Below, in pieces: positions 41,934 through 51,120 of a DNA stretch of 64,000 nucleotides. The position numbers and the translations under genes are program-made. The stretch is from Dehalococcoidia bacterium (GTDB lineage: Bacteria > Chloroflexota > Dehalococcoidia > E44-bin15): NCBI GenBank assembly GCA_041649635.1, contig JBAZMV010000001.1:62001-126000 (forward strand). Direction: 5' to 3'. The notes beneath the pieces were generated by a model that did no database searches, was not told the DNA's origin, and was given only the letters and a program-made list of their open reading frames with translations. Within the stretch, counting starts at the first letter, position 1; every line of letters begins with the position of its first letter.

Positions 41934-43100
41934 ATGCAGGTCTACAGCGTAGCCCAGATAACGGGCTACCTCAGGGACATCCTCGAATCAGACGCCCTGC
42001 TCGCCGACGTCTGGATAAGCGGCGAGGTATCAAACATGTCGGGTTCCTCCGCCGGACACCTCTATTTCACGCTCAAGGACGAATCGAGCCAGATGCGCTG
42101 CGTCCTTTTTAACCGCAAGCGACTCAGCGTCGAAGTTGAGAACGGCATGGCCGTCGTGGCCCACGGACGCATCTCGATATACGAGGTCAGCGGAGCCGTC
42201 CAGCTTTACGTGGACATGATACAGCCCACCGGGATCGGCGTGCTCCACATGGAGTTCGAGAGGCTCAAGGCCAGGCTGGAGGAGGAGGGACTTTTCGAGC
42301 CGTCGCGAAAGCGCCCCCTGCCGGAGTTCCCTGAAAAGATCGGCATCGTGACCTCGCCGGGCGGGGCCGTGCTCCACGATATAACGAACATCATCGGCAG
42401 GCGCTACCCGCTGGCCGAGCTTGTGCTGGCGCCGACCGCCGTCCAGGGCGAAAGCGCCGTACCCGGCATCATAAACGCCATGAACGCGCTCAACGATAGG
42501 GGAGACATCGATGTGATCATCGTCGCGCGCGGCGGCGGCTCGCTGGAAGACCTGTGGGCCTTCAACGATGAGAAGGTAGCCCGCTCCGTCTATTCCAGCA
42601 AGGCTCCGGTTATCAGCGGCGTAGGCCATGACACCGATTTCACCATATGCGATTTCGTCGCCGATAAACGCGCCCCCACCCCCTCCGCCGCCGCCGAGCT
42701 GGCGGTCCCCCAGCGCGGCGAGATCGAGGCGCTCCTGCAAGGCTGCGTCGCGTCGATGTCATCATCTCTTTCCGGCGGTATCGAGCGTGGCCGCCAGCAT
42801 GCAGATGAGATGTATGCCACAATGTCGAATCAAATCGATAATGTGCTATCAATAAACGGCGAGAAGCTGCGCGGGCAGCAGCTTAAACTGGGTTCGCTGA
42901 GCCCGCTGGCGACGCTGGAGCGCGGCTACGCGCTGGTTCAGAGCCACGCAAGCGGAGAAGTCATATCGAGTATCTCGCAGGTGGAACGCGGCGACATGAT
43001 AGAGGTCAAGGTCGGCGACGGACAATTCAACAGCCGCGTGACCGGCTCGAAGAAGGGATTGCAGGCATGGATGAAGGACTTTCCTTCGAAGAAGCGCTGA
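41934..43100 (+). CDS. xseA: Exodeoxyribonuclease VII large subunit
   Basis: A 388-residue XseA. An OB-fold domain (VWISGEVSNMSGSSAGHLYFTLKD, near residue 25) is followed by the catalytic domain with KIGIVTSPGGAVLHDI, VARGGGSLEDLWAFNDE and PVISGVGHDTDFTICDFVADKRAPTPSAAAEL. It starts directly after the efp stop, and it overlaps xseB by 34 bases. With XseB it degrades single-stranded DNA. Confidence 0.96.
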   Translation: MQVYSVAQITGYLRDILESDALLADVWISGEVSNMSGSSAGHLYFTLKDESSQMRCVLFNRKRLSVEVENGMAVVAHGRISIYEVSGAVQLYVDMIQPTGIGVLHMEFERLKARLEEEGLFEPSRKRPLPEFPEKIGIVTSPGGAVLHDITNIIGRRYPLAELVLAPTAVQGESAVPGIINAMNALNDRGDIDVIIVARGGGSLEDLWAFNDEKVARSVYSSKAPVISGVGHDTDFTICDFVADKRAPTPSAAAELAVPQRGEIEALLQGCVASMSSSLSGGIERGRQHADEMYATMSNQIDNVLSINGEKLRGQQLKLGSLSPLATLERGYALVQSHASGEVISSISQVERGDMIEVKVGDGQFNSRVTGSKKGLQAWMKDFPSKKR

Positions 43101-43291
43101 AGCGGCTGGAAACGATAACGGAGGCCCTGCAGAAGGGCGGCATGCCGCTCGAGGAGATGATCGCGCTCTTCGAGGAGGGTGCTTCCATCGCCAAGATATG
43201 CCACGAGAAACTGAACAAGGCCGAGCTCAAGCTGAGCGAGGTGCAGACCATGTTCGATAACGACGGTGAAAACGGGGAGCCCGATAAATGA
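43067..43291 (+). CDS. xseB: Exodeoxyribonuclease VII small subunit
   Basis: A 74-residue XseB: FEEALKRLETITEALQKGGMPLEEMIALFEEGASIAKICHEKL is the family's helical hairpin. It wraps the XseA arm. It overlaps both xseA and the following PHP gene. Confidence 0.95.
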   Translation: MDEGLSFEEALKRLETITEALQKGGMPLEEMIALFEEGASIAKICHEKLNKAELKLSEVQTMFDNDGENGEPDK

Positions 43292-43926
43292 AGTGCGACC
43301 TGCACATCCATACCATGTACTCGCCCGACTCAAAGACGACGCCGGAGCAGATCATATCTCGTTGCATGGAAACGGGTATCGACTGTATAGCAGTGACCGA
43401 TCATGACACCATAAAAGGCTCCGTCGAGCTGAAGCGACTCGCTCCTTTTAAGGTGATCGTAAGCAGCGAGATTCATACCAGGGACGGCGAGGTCATCGGT
43501 TATTTCCTGAGCGAAGAGATACCGGGGAAGCTGCCTGCGACTGAGACCGTGCGACTTATCAAGCAGCAGGGCGGATTGGTCTGCGTGCCGCACCCGTTCG
43601 ACGCCCTTCGCGGCTCGGCTATCGAGCGTCATGCGCTGGACGAGATATTGCCTGAGGTTGACATAATAGAAGTATTTAACGCGCGTTCCCTCTATAGACA
43701 CCACAACACCATGGCCCGGGAATTCGCAGAACGGCACAAGCTCCCGGCCGGCGCCGGCAGCGACGCCCACACACCGGACGAGATCGGCACAACGTATGTG
43801 GAAATGCCGGATTTCGAGGGAAAGGACGACTTCCTCAAGGCGCTTGCGCAGGGAAACATCGTAGGACGGCCGTCATCGCCGCTGGTGCATATGCGCAGCA
43901 CATGGGCCAGGATAAGGAAGGTGTAA
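43288..43926 (+). CDS. PHP-domain phosphoesterase
   Basis: A 212-residue PHP metallohydrolase. Metal ligands are in CDLHIHTMYSPDS (residues 3-7), VTDHDTIKG, IHTRDGEVIGYF, VCVPHPFD and GSDAHTPDEIG. Bacterial members of this size hydrolyse nucleotide 3',5'-bisphosphates or oligoribonucleotide ends. It overlaps xseB by four bases. The substrate is not known. Confidence 0.9.
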   Translation: MKCDLHIHTMYSPDSKTTPEQIISRCMETGIDCIAVTDHDTIKGSVELKRLAPFKVIVSSEIHTRDGEVIGYFLSEEIPGKLPATETVRLIKQQGGLVCVPHPFDALRGSAIERHALDEILPEVDIIEVFNARSLYRHHNTMAREFAERHKLPAGAGSDAHTPDEIGTTYVEMPDFEGKDDFLKALAQGNIVGRPSSPLVHMRSTWARIRKV

Positions 43927-43927
43927 C

Positions 43928-44737
43928 ATGCCGCAGCAACCGTATAGAATAGGCTGGTTTTCCACTGGCAATGGAGAGGGCTCCAGAAACCTACTGCGCT
44001 TCACCTGGAACAGTATAATCAGGGGCGATTTAAAGGCCGAGATCGCCTTTGTTTTTTGTAACCGCGAGCCGGGGGAGCACAAGGGCAGCGACGAGTTCAT
44101 GAAGCTGGTGCACGATTACAGCCTGCCCCTGGTATGTGTATCATCAAAGCAATTCAAACAGGCGGGAACGGGCGACTGGCGCTCCAGGTTCGAGGAAGAG
44201 GTCATGAGCAAGCTGGAGCCATATTCCTTCGATCTCGGCGTTTTGGCAGGATATATGCTCATAGTCGGCAGGGAGATGTGTAAAAAATATCCCATGATCA
44301 ACCTGCACCCCGCGCCGCCCGACGGCCCCGCGGGCACGTGGCAGGAGGTCATCTGGCAGCTCATCGAAAAGAAGGCCAAGGAGACCGGCGCCATGACGCA
44401 CCTGGTCACGCCCGTGCTCGACGGCGGCCCCGTCGTCAGCTACTGCAAGTTCTCCATCAGGGGCAAACCTTTCGACAGGTATTGGGACGAGATTAAAGGA
44501 CTCCCGCTCTGGGAGATACAAAAGCACGAAGGCGAGAGGAACCCTCTCTTCATCGAGATAAGGAAACAGGGAGCCGCCAGGGAGATACCGCTGGTCATAT
44601 CGACGATAAAGGCCTTCAGCGAAGGTAAGATAAAGATAGACAACGGCAAGGTCGTGGACGTAAAAGGCAAGCCCATCAAGGGATACGATCTGAGCAGGGA
44701 GATAGACAAGAAAGTGAAAGAGCCTCCCGCCCCATGA
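43928..44737 (+). CDS. Formyltransferase-like protein (PurN family)
   Basis: A 269-residue protein with the formyltransferase fold: YRIGWFSTGNGEGSRNLL, the Rossmann start; LGVLAGYMLIVG; and the active-site-like MINLHPAPPDGPAGTWQEV with LVTPVLDGGPVVSY. True GART has HPSLLPSF...G and an Asp at a similar place; here the loop is PPDGPAGTW, and the protein is longer than PurN. It could be a purine or other formyl-transfer enzyme of unknown substrate. It lies in the dprA operon and overlaps the HAD gene by four bases. Confidence 0.8.
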   Translation: MPQQPYRIGWFSTGNGEGSRNLLRFTWNSIIRGDLKAEIAFVFCNREPGEHKGSDEFMKLVHDYSLPLVCVSSKQFKQAGTGDWRSRFEEEVMSKLEPYSFDLGVLAGYMLIVGREMCKKYPMINLHPAPPDGPAGTWQEVIWQLIEKKAKETGAMTHLVTPVLDGGPVVSYCKFSIRGKPFDRYWDEIKGLPLWEIQKHEGERNPLFIEIRKQGAAREIPLVISTIKAFSEGKIKIDNGKVVDVKGKPIKGYDLSREIDKKVKEPPAP

Positions 44738-45690
44738 ACCTTATCTTCTTCGATATGGAAGGCCCGCTGTCCATACACGACAACATGCGGGCGCTGATGA
44801 AGCTCATTCCCAACGGCAATGCGATATTCGACATCGTGCGGCGCTACGACCGCCAGCGCACCTACGAGGAGGAGGATGCCTACGACCCCGGCGACGACCT
44901 GGCCGTATTAGCTCCATTCATTATCAATCATGGAGTAACCTCGGACGACATTGAAAAGCTGGCCGATGAGGCCACAATCGTAGACGGCGCGGTAGAGCTC
45001 ATTAAAAGCCTCAGCGATTGGCATGTGTTCTGCATCAGCACCGCCTACGAGCAATACGCATCACGCATCATGCAGCGCGTGGGCATCCCCCGCGAAAATC
45101 TCGAATGCACTTTGTTCCCTATCGAACGGCTCAAAAAGCTCGCAACGAAAGAAGACTACAATCGAATCGCCGCCTTCGAGATCGAAGTGCTCGATATGAC
45201 GAACGCCGATGATAAGAATGTGAAACTGAGATTCGAGCGTTTCTTCCGCGGCGAGCTGGGGCAGACGACCTTCGGCAAAGCGATACGCGAGATAACGCCG
45301 ATGGGCGGCCGCAAGAAGGCCGCGGCCCTGCGCAACTTCGCCCGTATGCGCGGTGTGTTTCCGGAGCAATGCGTCGTCGTCGGCGACAGCATCACCGATT
45401 CGCGCATGCTGGAGACCGTGCACCTGCCCGGCGGGCTGGCCGTGGCCTACAACGGCACCGAGCACGCCCTGGCTTACGCGACGATAGGATTGGCCTCAAC
45501 CGATATATCCGACCTCAAGCCTGCGCTCGACGCCTGGGCACAAGGCGGCCGCGAGGCAGTGAAACAGTTCGTGGAAACTAAGAGGAGAAACAAGTTCCAG
45601 TGGTTGGCCGACGCCGACGGTTTGGAGGAGCCGCTCCGCATTCACCTCGGCGTCCGGCAGAGGGTGCGCGGGGCGGCGGGGCTGGGGTAA
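44734..45690 (+). CDS. HAD-superfamily protein similar to archaeal EhaR-type proteins
   Basis: A 318-residue HAD-fold protein. Motif I is FFDMEGPLSIHDN (DxE, not DxD), motif II SISTAYEQ-like (FCISTAYEQYASRIM), and motif III to IV GVFPEQCVVVGDSITDSRML. The DxEGPLS start is typical of a group best known from methanogens (labelled energy-converting hydrogenase subunit R). DxE at motif I suggests altered or no phosphatase activity. No hydrogenase genes are nearby, so the label is by family only. Confidence 0.78.
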   Translation: MNLIFFDMEGPLSIHDNMRALMKLIPNGNAIFDIVRRYDRQRTYEEEDAYDPGDDLAVLAPFIINHGVTSDDIEKLADEATIVDGAVELIKSLSDWHVFCISTAYEQYASRIMQRVGIPRENLECTLFPIERLKKLATKEDYNRIAAFEIEVLDMTNADDKNVKLRFERFFRGELGQTTFGKAIREITPMGGRKKAAALRNFARMRGVFPEQCVVVGDSITDSRMLETVHLPGGLAVAYNGTEHALAYATIGLASTDISDLKPALDAWAQGGREAVKQFVETKRRNKFQWLADADGLEEPLRIHLGVRQRVRGAAGLG

Positions 45691-45712
45691 AAGAAACCAG
45701 CTGTATTTTTCC

Positions 45713-46459
45713 TCATTGCCACCGCCAACTTTCCTCCATCCATTCTGTAGCAGATAAAGCCTCAGCATTCTCGGCAGCTGCTGGCAATGTGATATTCACA
45801 GGCTGATTGATATTCGAATAAGTCAGTATCTCACTTAGCCATTCACCATCTGAAATCGTTAGATTAAATGACAATTTCATAAGATAGTAATTGTTCTCTG
45901 CAATCCAGGCATTAAATGTTGGTATCTTTATCGTTAATCCACTCAATCCAAGAGCATTCATCTGTGATTCAGTCGGAGTAATGTCTATCTTGTAACAGTT
46001 CGTCCCGTCGACAGACTCCATACTAATGTAGCTTGCTTGAGTGTAGTTTTGCAATGTAACTAACAATTGTTGTTGCGGCGAACCATATATACTATTCCAA
46101 ATATCTTCTGTCAACTGGGTTTTTATCCATTCTTCAGTAGAATTGCGTGTATAAAGCCATTCATCTAATGCATAGACCTCCATAGATTCATTCGGGAAGG
46201 CCGAATCATACGCTACTGTATATGCTGAATGGTTTAAATTATCTATAAGAGCAGAGGTGTCCCCACTACCGCTAAACCATAGCCTATTCGTGGTGTAAAT
46301 TTCATGTATTTGCACAGTATTCATAGAGTTTGATGCGTTGTGACAGTTCGACAATATCTCGTCTGCCGTCATGCCGTTCGACTCATTGCTGACACTGCTT
46401 CCACAAGCAACAACGCTCATCAATACCGCCATGCAAAGTAGAACTGAGATGACTTTCAT
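45713..46459 (-). CDS. Secreted lipoprotein, LppX/LprG-like fold
   Basis: 248 residues from ATG 46459, which has GGAGG seven bases upstream. A lipoprotein signal ends in SVVACGSS (Cys at about residue 20). The mature part has the pattern SMNTVQIHEI...YTRNSTEEWIKT...INITP... found in LppX/LolA-type carriers with a beta half-barrel. It likely sits on the outer face of the cytoplasmic membrane. The gene is clearly more AT-rich than its neighbours, and it stands alone, convergent with the HAD gene, which hints at later acquisition. Ligand is unknown. Confidence 0.8.
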   Translation of the reverse strand: MKVISVLLCMAVLMSVVACGSSVSNESNGMTADEILSNCHNASNSMNTVQIHEIYTTNRLWFSGSGDTSALIDNLNHSAYTVAYDSAFPNESMEVYALDEWLYTRNSTEEWIKTQLTEDIWNSIYGSPQQQLLVTLQNYTQASYISMESVDGTNCYKIDITPTESQMNALGLSGLTIKIPTFNAWIAENNYYLMKLSFNLTISDGEWLSEILTYSNINQPVNITLPAAAENAEALSATEWMEESWRWQ

Positions 46460-46489
46460 TAATTGCCTCCAGATACAAGACTCGGTCAC

Positions 46490-46949
46490 ATAGAATTACT
46501 ACAAAGTGTCTAAAGGTATTTTACCGTCAGTTAGAGCTACGGTCAATCTTCGAAACACCTAACTTCCGTTATTGTCATTGCGAGCCTTGCGAAGCAATCT
46601 CTACTCCAGTAGGGTGGGCTCCGCCCACCATTTTATCGGCGGGCACAGCATGCCGTGCCCCTACAACCAACCTCACACACAAACGACGGGATTGCCACGT
46701 CGCCATTCACAGGGAGGTCTCCTCGCAATGACAGAATAACAAACCAAATATTGCGGCCTCACCTGCAAATCTATATAATGAAACCATCGATGCAGAGGTA
46801 CAGGAGACTCGTCTCCTGACGGGGGAACTGGGGGTGTCCCCCAGATTTTTTTATGTTCCCCCAAGAGTGGGGGATAACAGGGGGTTGATATAACAGCAAC
46901 AAGCACTCCCATCAATCGACAATCGTAAATAACATAAGGAGGAACGCAC
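46490..46949. repeat. Repeat-filled intergenic region before the 3-hydroxyacyl-CoA dehydrogenase
   Basis: This 460-base gap has no gene but several repeats: 46569-46598 (ATTGTCATTGCGAGCC type), 46609-46629 (GTAGGGTGGG palindrome), 46641-46664 (GGGCACAGCATGCCGTGCCC), 46688-46733 (ATTGCCACGTCG...CGCAATGACA) and the large copy D at 46795-46888. A promoter for the gene at 46950 should lie in the last 60 bases, where AAGGAGG at 46937-46943 is its ribosome-binding site. Confidence 0.8.
46795..46888 (+). repeat. Dispersed intergenic repeat, copy D
   Basis: A 94-base copy. The first hairpin is enlarged (CAGGAGAC-TC-GTCTCCTG), then GGGGGAACTGGGGGTGT, CCCCC, GTTCCCCCAAGAGTGGGGG and GGGGGTTGA. It lies 61 bases before the 3-hydroxyacyl-CoA dehydrogenase start. 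Confidence 0.88.
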
Positions 46950-47846
46950 TTGGAGTTAAAAGACATCAAAACGATAGCCGTCATCGGCGGCGGCACAATG
47001 GGTTCACAGATATCGGAACTTCTTTCATACGTAGGCAAATACAACGTAACGCAGTGGTCGCGAACGGATGAGACCGTCAAGAGGGGCATCGACGCCATCG
47101 CCGACAGGCTCAAGAAATTCTACGTCGAGAAAAATAAGATGACCCAGGCCGAGATGGACGAGATAATGGGACGCATCAAGGGCACGACCAGTATCGGGGA
47201 GGCGGTCAAGAACGCCGACCTGATTATCGAATCGGCCATGGAGAAGATGGACATCAAGAAGGACGTCTTCGAGAAGATCGACGCCGCCGCGCCGGCCCAT
47301 GCCATCCTTTCCACCAACACATCACAGATGAACATCACTGAGATTGCGGCCTGCACCAAGAGACCGCAGGTGGTTATCGGCATGCACTTCTTCAATCCGG
47401 TGAGCCGCATGAAGCTCGTCGAGGTGGTAAGGGGCACGCTGACCTCGGACGATGTGGTTAAAGTGATATGCGAGCTGGCAGTAGCGCTGGGCAAAGAGAC
47501 CGTGATATGCAAGGACTTCAGCTACGGCTTCATCGCCAACAGGGCCTACCGCGCCCTGCGCTGGGAAGCCCTGGATATGATACGCGAGCGCGTCGCCTCC
47601 CCCCAGGACATCGACAAGGCTCTCAAGCTGGGCTATAACTTCCCCATGGGGCCCCTGGAGCTGGGCGACTTCAGCGGCGCGTGGGGCACCTACGCCGTAT
47701 CCGAGGCGGACGCCATGAAGGAGTTCGGGCCGGAGAAGGGCAAGCTGCACCCGCTCATCAGGACCATGGTGCGGGCGGGCTACACCGGCGGACGCCACGG
47801 CAAGGGCATCTATGCCTTCTGGGACGAAGTAGCCTCAAAGTGGTAG
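46950..47846 (+). CDS. 3-hydroxyacyl-CoA dehydrogenase
   Basis: A 298-residue HADH of the single-domain-pair type. It starts at TTG 46950 behind AAGGAGG. The NAD site AVIGGGTMGSQI is at residues 11-22; the catalytic His lies in GMHFFNPVSRMKLVEVV and the end GYTGGRHGKGIYAFWDE is conserved. It oxidises (S)-3-hydroxyacyl-CoA. It stands between repeats opposite an enoyl-CoA hydratase, and together with the SDR at 14978 it suggests acyl-CoA metabolism. Confidence 0.94.
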   Translation: MELKDIKTIAVIGGGTMGSQISELLSYVGKYNVTQWSRTDETVKRGIDAIADRLKKFYVEKNKMTQAEMDEIMGRIKGTTSIGEAVKNADLIIESAMEKMDIKKDVFEKIDAAAPAHAILSTNTSQMNITEIAACTKRPQVVIGMHFFNPVSRMKLVEVVRGTLTSDDVVKVICELAVALGKETVICKDFSYGFIANRAYRALRWEALDMIRERVASPQDIDKALKLGYNFPMGPLELGDFSGAWGTYAVSEADAMKEFGPEKGKLHPLIRTMVRAGYTGGRHGKGIYAFWDEVASKW

Positions 47847-47854
47847 GATTCCCC

Positions 47855-47914
47855 GTAGGGGCTTGATTCATCAAGCCCGAATCTCGATCCCGTAGGGGCG
47901 AGGTCTTCTCGCCC
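47855..47914 (+). repeat. Two small GTAGGGG palindromes
   Basis: 47855-47878 starts GTAGGGGCTTGATTCA and 47892-47914 starts GTAGGGGCGAGGTC; both fold back on themselves. They belong to the same family as the elements at 11308 and 15773. Confidence 0.8.
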
Positions 47915-47930
47915 TCTTATCATAAAATCA

Positions 47931-47963
47931 AAGGACGCTGGCAAAACCAGCGTCCTTCTTTTT
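47931..47963 (+). terminator. Intrinsic terminator after the 3-hydroxyacyl-CoA dehydrogenase gene
   Basis: AAGGACGCTGG (47931-47941) pairs perfectly with CCAGCGTCCTT (47947-47957) around CAAAA, then CTTTTT. It follows the plus-strand stop at 47846 and palindromes. Confidence 0.9.
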
Positions 47964-48007
47964 CACCCTCACCTTAGTCCTCTCCCCTCAAGGGAGAGGA
48001 AACAAAA

Positions 48008-48097
48008 GAGGTGCAGGATACCTCCTGCCGGGGGTTTGGGGGTGTCCCCCATCCTTTTTTATTATCCCCCAAGACTGGGGGATAACAGGGGGTTGAT
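48008..48097 (+). repeat. Dispersed intergenic repeat, copy E
   Basis: A 90-base copy: GAGGTGCAGGATACCTCCTG, GGGGGTTTGGGGGTGT, CCCCC, ATCCCCCAAGACTGGGGGA and AGGGGGTTGA. A further short run, CCCCCTTTCGCAAAGGGGG, follows at 48181-48199. Confidence 0.88.
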
Positions 48098-48132
48098 AGA
48101 ACTCGGCCAAGCGTTCCCCTAATCAAAAAACA

Positions 48133-48161
48133 AAGAGCGCAGGCTTGCGACCTGCGCTCTT
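48133..48161 (-). terminator. Terminator of the enoyl-CoA hydratase gene
   Basis: AAGAGCGCAGG (48133-48143) and CCTGCGCTCTT (48151-48161) pair perfectly. On the minus strand the hairpin is followed by TGTTTTTTG, so it should end transcription of the gene at 48225-49001. Confidence 0.85.
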
Positions 48162-48224
48162 CTTAATCTCCTGTTAATCTCCCCCTTTCGCAAAGGGGGA
48201 TTCAGGGGGATTTTAAACTATCGA

Positions 48225-49001
48225 CTATTTGCCCTTGAAATTCGGCTTGCGCTTCTCGGCGAAGGCGCGAGGGCCTTCCCTGGAATCCTCGGTATCGAGC
48301 AGTTTATCAACAAGGTCCAGCTCCAACTGCATGCCTTCCTGGAGCGTCATATCCGTTCCCTGCAGGATGCACTGCTTGGCGGCCCTGACTGAAAGCGGCC
48401 CGTTCTCGGCTATCTTCTGGGCCCAGGACATGGCCTCTTCCATCAGCTTATCGGCGGGTACGATCTTATTGATAAGACCGACGCGTAACGCCTCCTGCGC
48501 ATCGATGGAGGTTCCCATGAGAAGCATCTCGGAAGCCTTGGCACGGCCTATCTGCCGCGGCAGCCGCTGCGTTCCGCCCCAGCCCGGAATAAGGTTCCAC
48601 TTCACCTCGGGAACGGCCAGCTTGACGTGCTCCGCCGCTATGCGGATATCGCAGGCCAGGACTACTTCCAGGCCTCCGCCCATGGCCACGCCGTTGATGG
48701 CTGCGATGATGGGCTTGTATATCTCCAGCCCGCGCTGGATGAGCTTGGGCGCGTCGCCGCCTGGTGACGGCAGCCTGTCGCCGCTGGCATCCATCGTCTT
48801 CAGGTCGAAGCCCGAGGAGAAAGCCTTATTGCCGGAACCGGTGACTATGGCCACCCACGCGTCCGGGTCGTCTTTGAACTTGATGCCGGCCTCGCTGAAT
48901 GCCTGGATCTGAGCCGGGTTGAAAGCGTTCATCGCCTCCGGGCGGTTCAATGTGATGATTACAACGTGACCTTTCTTTTCGTATAGGACTTCGTTAGCCA
49001 A
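48225..49001 (-). CDS. Enoyl-CoA hydratase/isomerase family protein
   Basis: A 258-residue crotonase-fold enzyme. The oxyanion site is in KAFSSGFDLK and AMGGGLEVVLACDIRIAAE; both catalytic Glu are present (GGLEV near 116, PEVKW near 136), so hydration of enoyl-CoA is likely. GWGGTQRLPRQIGRAKA is the usual conserved block. It starts at ATG 49001 with AGGAGGG upstream. It faces away from the clpP gene's 3' end, a separate minus-strand unit. Confidence 0.93.
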   Translation of the reverse strand: MANEVLYEKKGHVVIITLNRPEAMNAFNPAQIQAFSEAGIKFKDDPDAWVAIVTGSGNKAFSSGFDLKTMDASGDRLPSPGGDAPKLIQRGLEIYKPIIAAINGVAMGGGLEVVLACDIRIAAEHVKLAVPEVKWNLIPGWGGTQRLPRQIGRAKASEMLLMGTSIDAQEALRVGLINKIVPADKLMEEAMSWAQKIAENGPLSVRAAKQCILQGTDMTLQEGMQLELDLVDKLLDTEDSREGPRAFAEKRKPNFKGK

Positions 49002-49078
49002 AAAAATCCCTCCTTATTTTTGTCATTGTATGTACCAGCGACCTAAAGCCGCTATGAGGACTGAATACTAATTACGAC

Positions 49079-49678
49079 CTACTTACTCTCTTCCTTTTTT
49101 AATATCTCATCGACTATGCCGTACTCCACCGCCTGCTCGGCGCTGAGGAAGAAATCTCGGTCGGTATCCTTTGAGACCTTCTCAAAGGCCTGACCGGTAT
49201 GGTTGGCAATTATATGGTTCAATTTCTCCTGTAATCTCAGGATTTCCTTGGCGTGGATGGCTATATCCGAAGCCTGCCCCTGCACGCCGCCCATCGGCTG
49301 ATGCATATGTATCGTTGCGTTGGGCAAAGCGTAACGCTTGCCCTTCGTTCCAGAGCACAGCAGGACGGTGCCAAAGCTGGCAGCCGAGCCAACGCATATG
49401 GTAGATACATCGCACCGCATCAGCTGTATCGTATCGTATATCGCCAGACCGGAGCTCACCACTCCTCCAGGCGAGTTGATATAAAGGCTAATATCCTTAT
49501 CCGAATCCTCCCGTTCCAGATAGAGAAGCTGGGCTATAATAAGATTGGCGATCTGGTCGTTGATGGGAGTGCCCAGGAATATTATGCGCTCCTTGAGCAG
49601 AAGCGAATATATGTCTAAAGTGCGCTCGCCCCTGGCGCTGGTTTCAGTTACAAACGGTATAACAGACATCGGGTCCAT
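49079..49678 (-). CDS. clpP: ATP-dependent Clp protease proteolytic subunit
   Basis: A 199-residue ClpP. Catalytic S101 is in SAASFGTVLL (SMG in most relatives), H126 in TIHMHQPMGG, and an Asp follows near DRDFFL. It forms the tetradecameric protease with ClpX or ClpA. It starts 17 bases after the trigger factor gene, the standard tig-clpP order; clpX does not follow in this window. Confidence 0.95.
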   Translation of the reverse strand: MDPMSVIPFVTETSARGERTLDIYSLLLKERIIFLGTPINDQIANLIIAQLLYLEREDSDKDISLYINSPGGVVSSGLAIYDTIQLMRCDVSTICVGSAASFGTVLLCSGTKGKRYALPNATIHMHQPMGGVQGQASDIAIHAKEILRLQEKLNHIIANHTGQAFEKVSKDTDRDFFLSAEQAVEYGIVDEILKKEESK

Positions 49679-49695
49679 GTTATCGCTCCCTCTCT

Positions 49696-51078
49696 CTATT
49701 TAGCTTCGCTTTCGCCCGGGGATGCCGTCTCGGCTTCTTCCTCCGGCTTCGCGGCTTCAGTTTCACCGGATGAAGCCGGCGGTTCAGCTTCCGACTTCGC
49801 TTCGTTCGACGCGATATCCATCAGCAGCCTGACCGTCTTGGCCACGGCGAGCGACCTCGCCACGGAGTTTCGCGGCTCCGGCGATTGGAACACTTTAGCC
49901 AGCTCCTCGCCGCGCTCGCCGGCCGACTGCACCATCTGCTGTATCTCAGCCTCTATCTCCTCGGCGGTGATCTGTACCTGTTCCTTCTCGGCCACCTTGT
50001 CCACAACAAGCGATATGGCGATCTGCTTTTCTGCCAGAGACCTCAGGCTCTCGCGCAGATCATCGATGCTCTTCTGCTGGCTCTTAAGGAAGTCCTCCAG
50101 CGTCATGCGGCGCGCCGCAAGCTCCCTCTCCCTCTCCATGATCACCCTGTCGATCTCCTGCTCCACCAGAACTGGAGGAAACTCTATCTTGGACTTCTCC
50201 ACCACCGCCTCAAGAACCTTCTGCTCGAAACGCCTCATGGCGCCGACCTGGTAAGCATTATTAAGATTGGAGTTGATATTACTCCTCATAGCTTCGACCG
50301 TATCGAAATCGCCGCCCATGCCCTTGGCGAAATCGTCATTGACCTCGGGAAGCTTCTGCTCCTTCACTTCGTTCAGTTTCACCTTGAACGAACAGGTCTT
50401 TCCGGCGATCTTGGGAGCCTTGAAATCTTCGGGAATTGAAATCTCGAATTCCTTCTCCTGGCCTATCTCCATGCCTTCTATCTGCTCGGAAAACCCGGGC
50501 ACAGGAATAGGCATATCCTTATGCACCTGCATCTGGAAGTCCTTCTGTTCGACCAGATTCTCGCCTTCCACCGTGCCGAACAGATCGATGGTGACCAGGT
50601 CTTCGAACTTCACCGGGCGTTCGACGGGCTCCCACGTCCCGTGCTGCTGGCGCACCTGCTCGATGACTTTATCGACCTCGGCCTCGTCGACGCTGACGGG
50701 TTCCTTATCGACCCTGATCTCGCGATAGTCCCCTAATTCGACGACCGGCGGCAGAGATACGGTGGCCTTGAACGATATCGGATCGATCTTCGTGACCTCT
50801 ATCTGAGGCCTGGCAATGATATCCACCTTCTGCTCGTCGATGGCCTTGCCCAGAAGCTCCGGAACCAGATGCTCCACGGCCTCCTCAAGCAGAGCGCCGC
50901 GCCCTATGTGTCGTTCCAGCATGCTCCTCGGCGCCTTGCCGCGTCGAAACCCGGGAACCTCTATGCGACTGACCAGATGACGGTACGCGTCCGAAAGCGA
51001 TTTCTCCACCTCGTCCGGCTCCGCCTCCACCTCAAAAACCATTTGTCTGTTTTCTATTGTCTGCGATGATACTTTCAT
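49696..51078 (-). CDS. tig: Trigger factor
   Basis: A 460-residue trigger factor. The ribosome-binding motif is in GFRRGKAPRSMLERHIG (near residue 43), the PPIase (FKBP-like) domain covers about 155-245, and the helical C-terminal chaperone arms follow. The extra Glu- and Ala-rich tail (about 30 residues) is a lineage-type extension. It is a ribosome-bound chaperone, and is cotranscribed with clpP. Confidence 0.94.
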   Translation of the reverse strand: MKVSSQTIENRQMVFEVEAEPDEVEKSLSDAYRHLVSRIEVPGFRRGKAPRSMLERHIGRGALLEEAVEHLVPELLGKAIDEQKVDIIARPQIEVTKIDPISFKATVSLPPVVELGDYREIRVDKEPVSVDEAEVDKVIEQVRQQHGTWEPVERPVKFEDLVTIDLFGTVEGENLVEQKDFQMQVHKDMPIPVPGFSEQIEGMEIGQEKEFEISIPEDFKAPKIAGKTCSFKVKLNEVKEQKLPEVNDDFAKGMGGDFDTVEAMRSNINSNLNNAYQVGAMRRFEQKVLEAVVEKSKIEFPPVLVEQEIDRVIMERERELAARRMTLEDFLKSQQKSIDDLRESLRSLAEKQIAISLVVDKVAEKEQVQITAEEIEAEIQQMVQSAGERGEELAKVFQSPEPRNSVARSLAVAKTVRLLMDIASNEAKSEAEPPASSGETEAAKPEEEAETASPGESEAK

Positions 51079-51120
51079 AAGTTACAATTATAGCAGAAAT
51101 CAGCCTTCATTCCAACAAAC

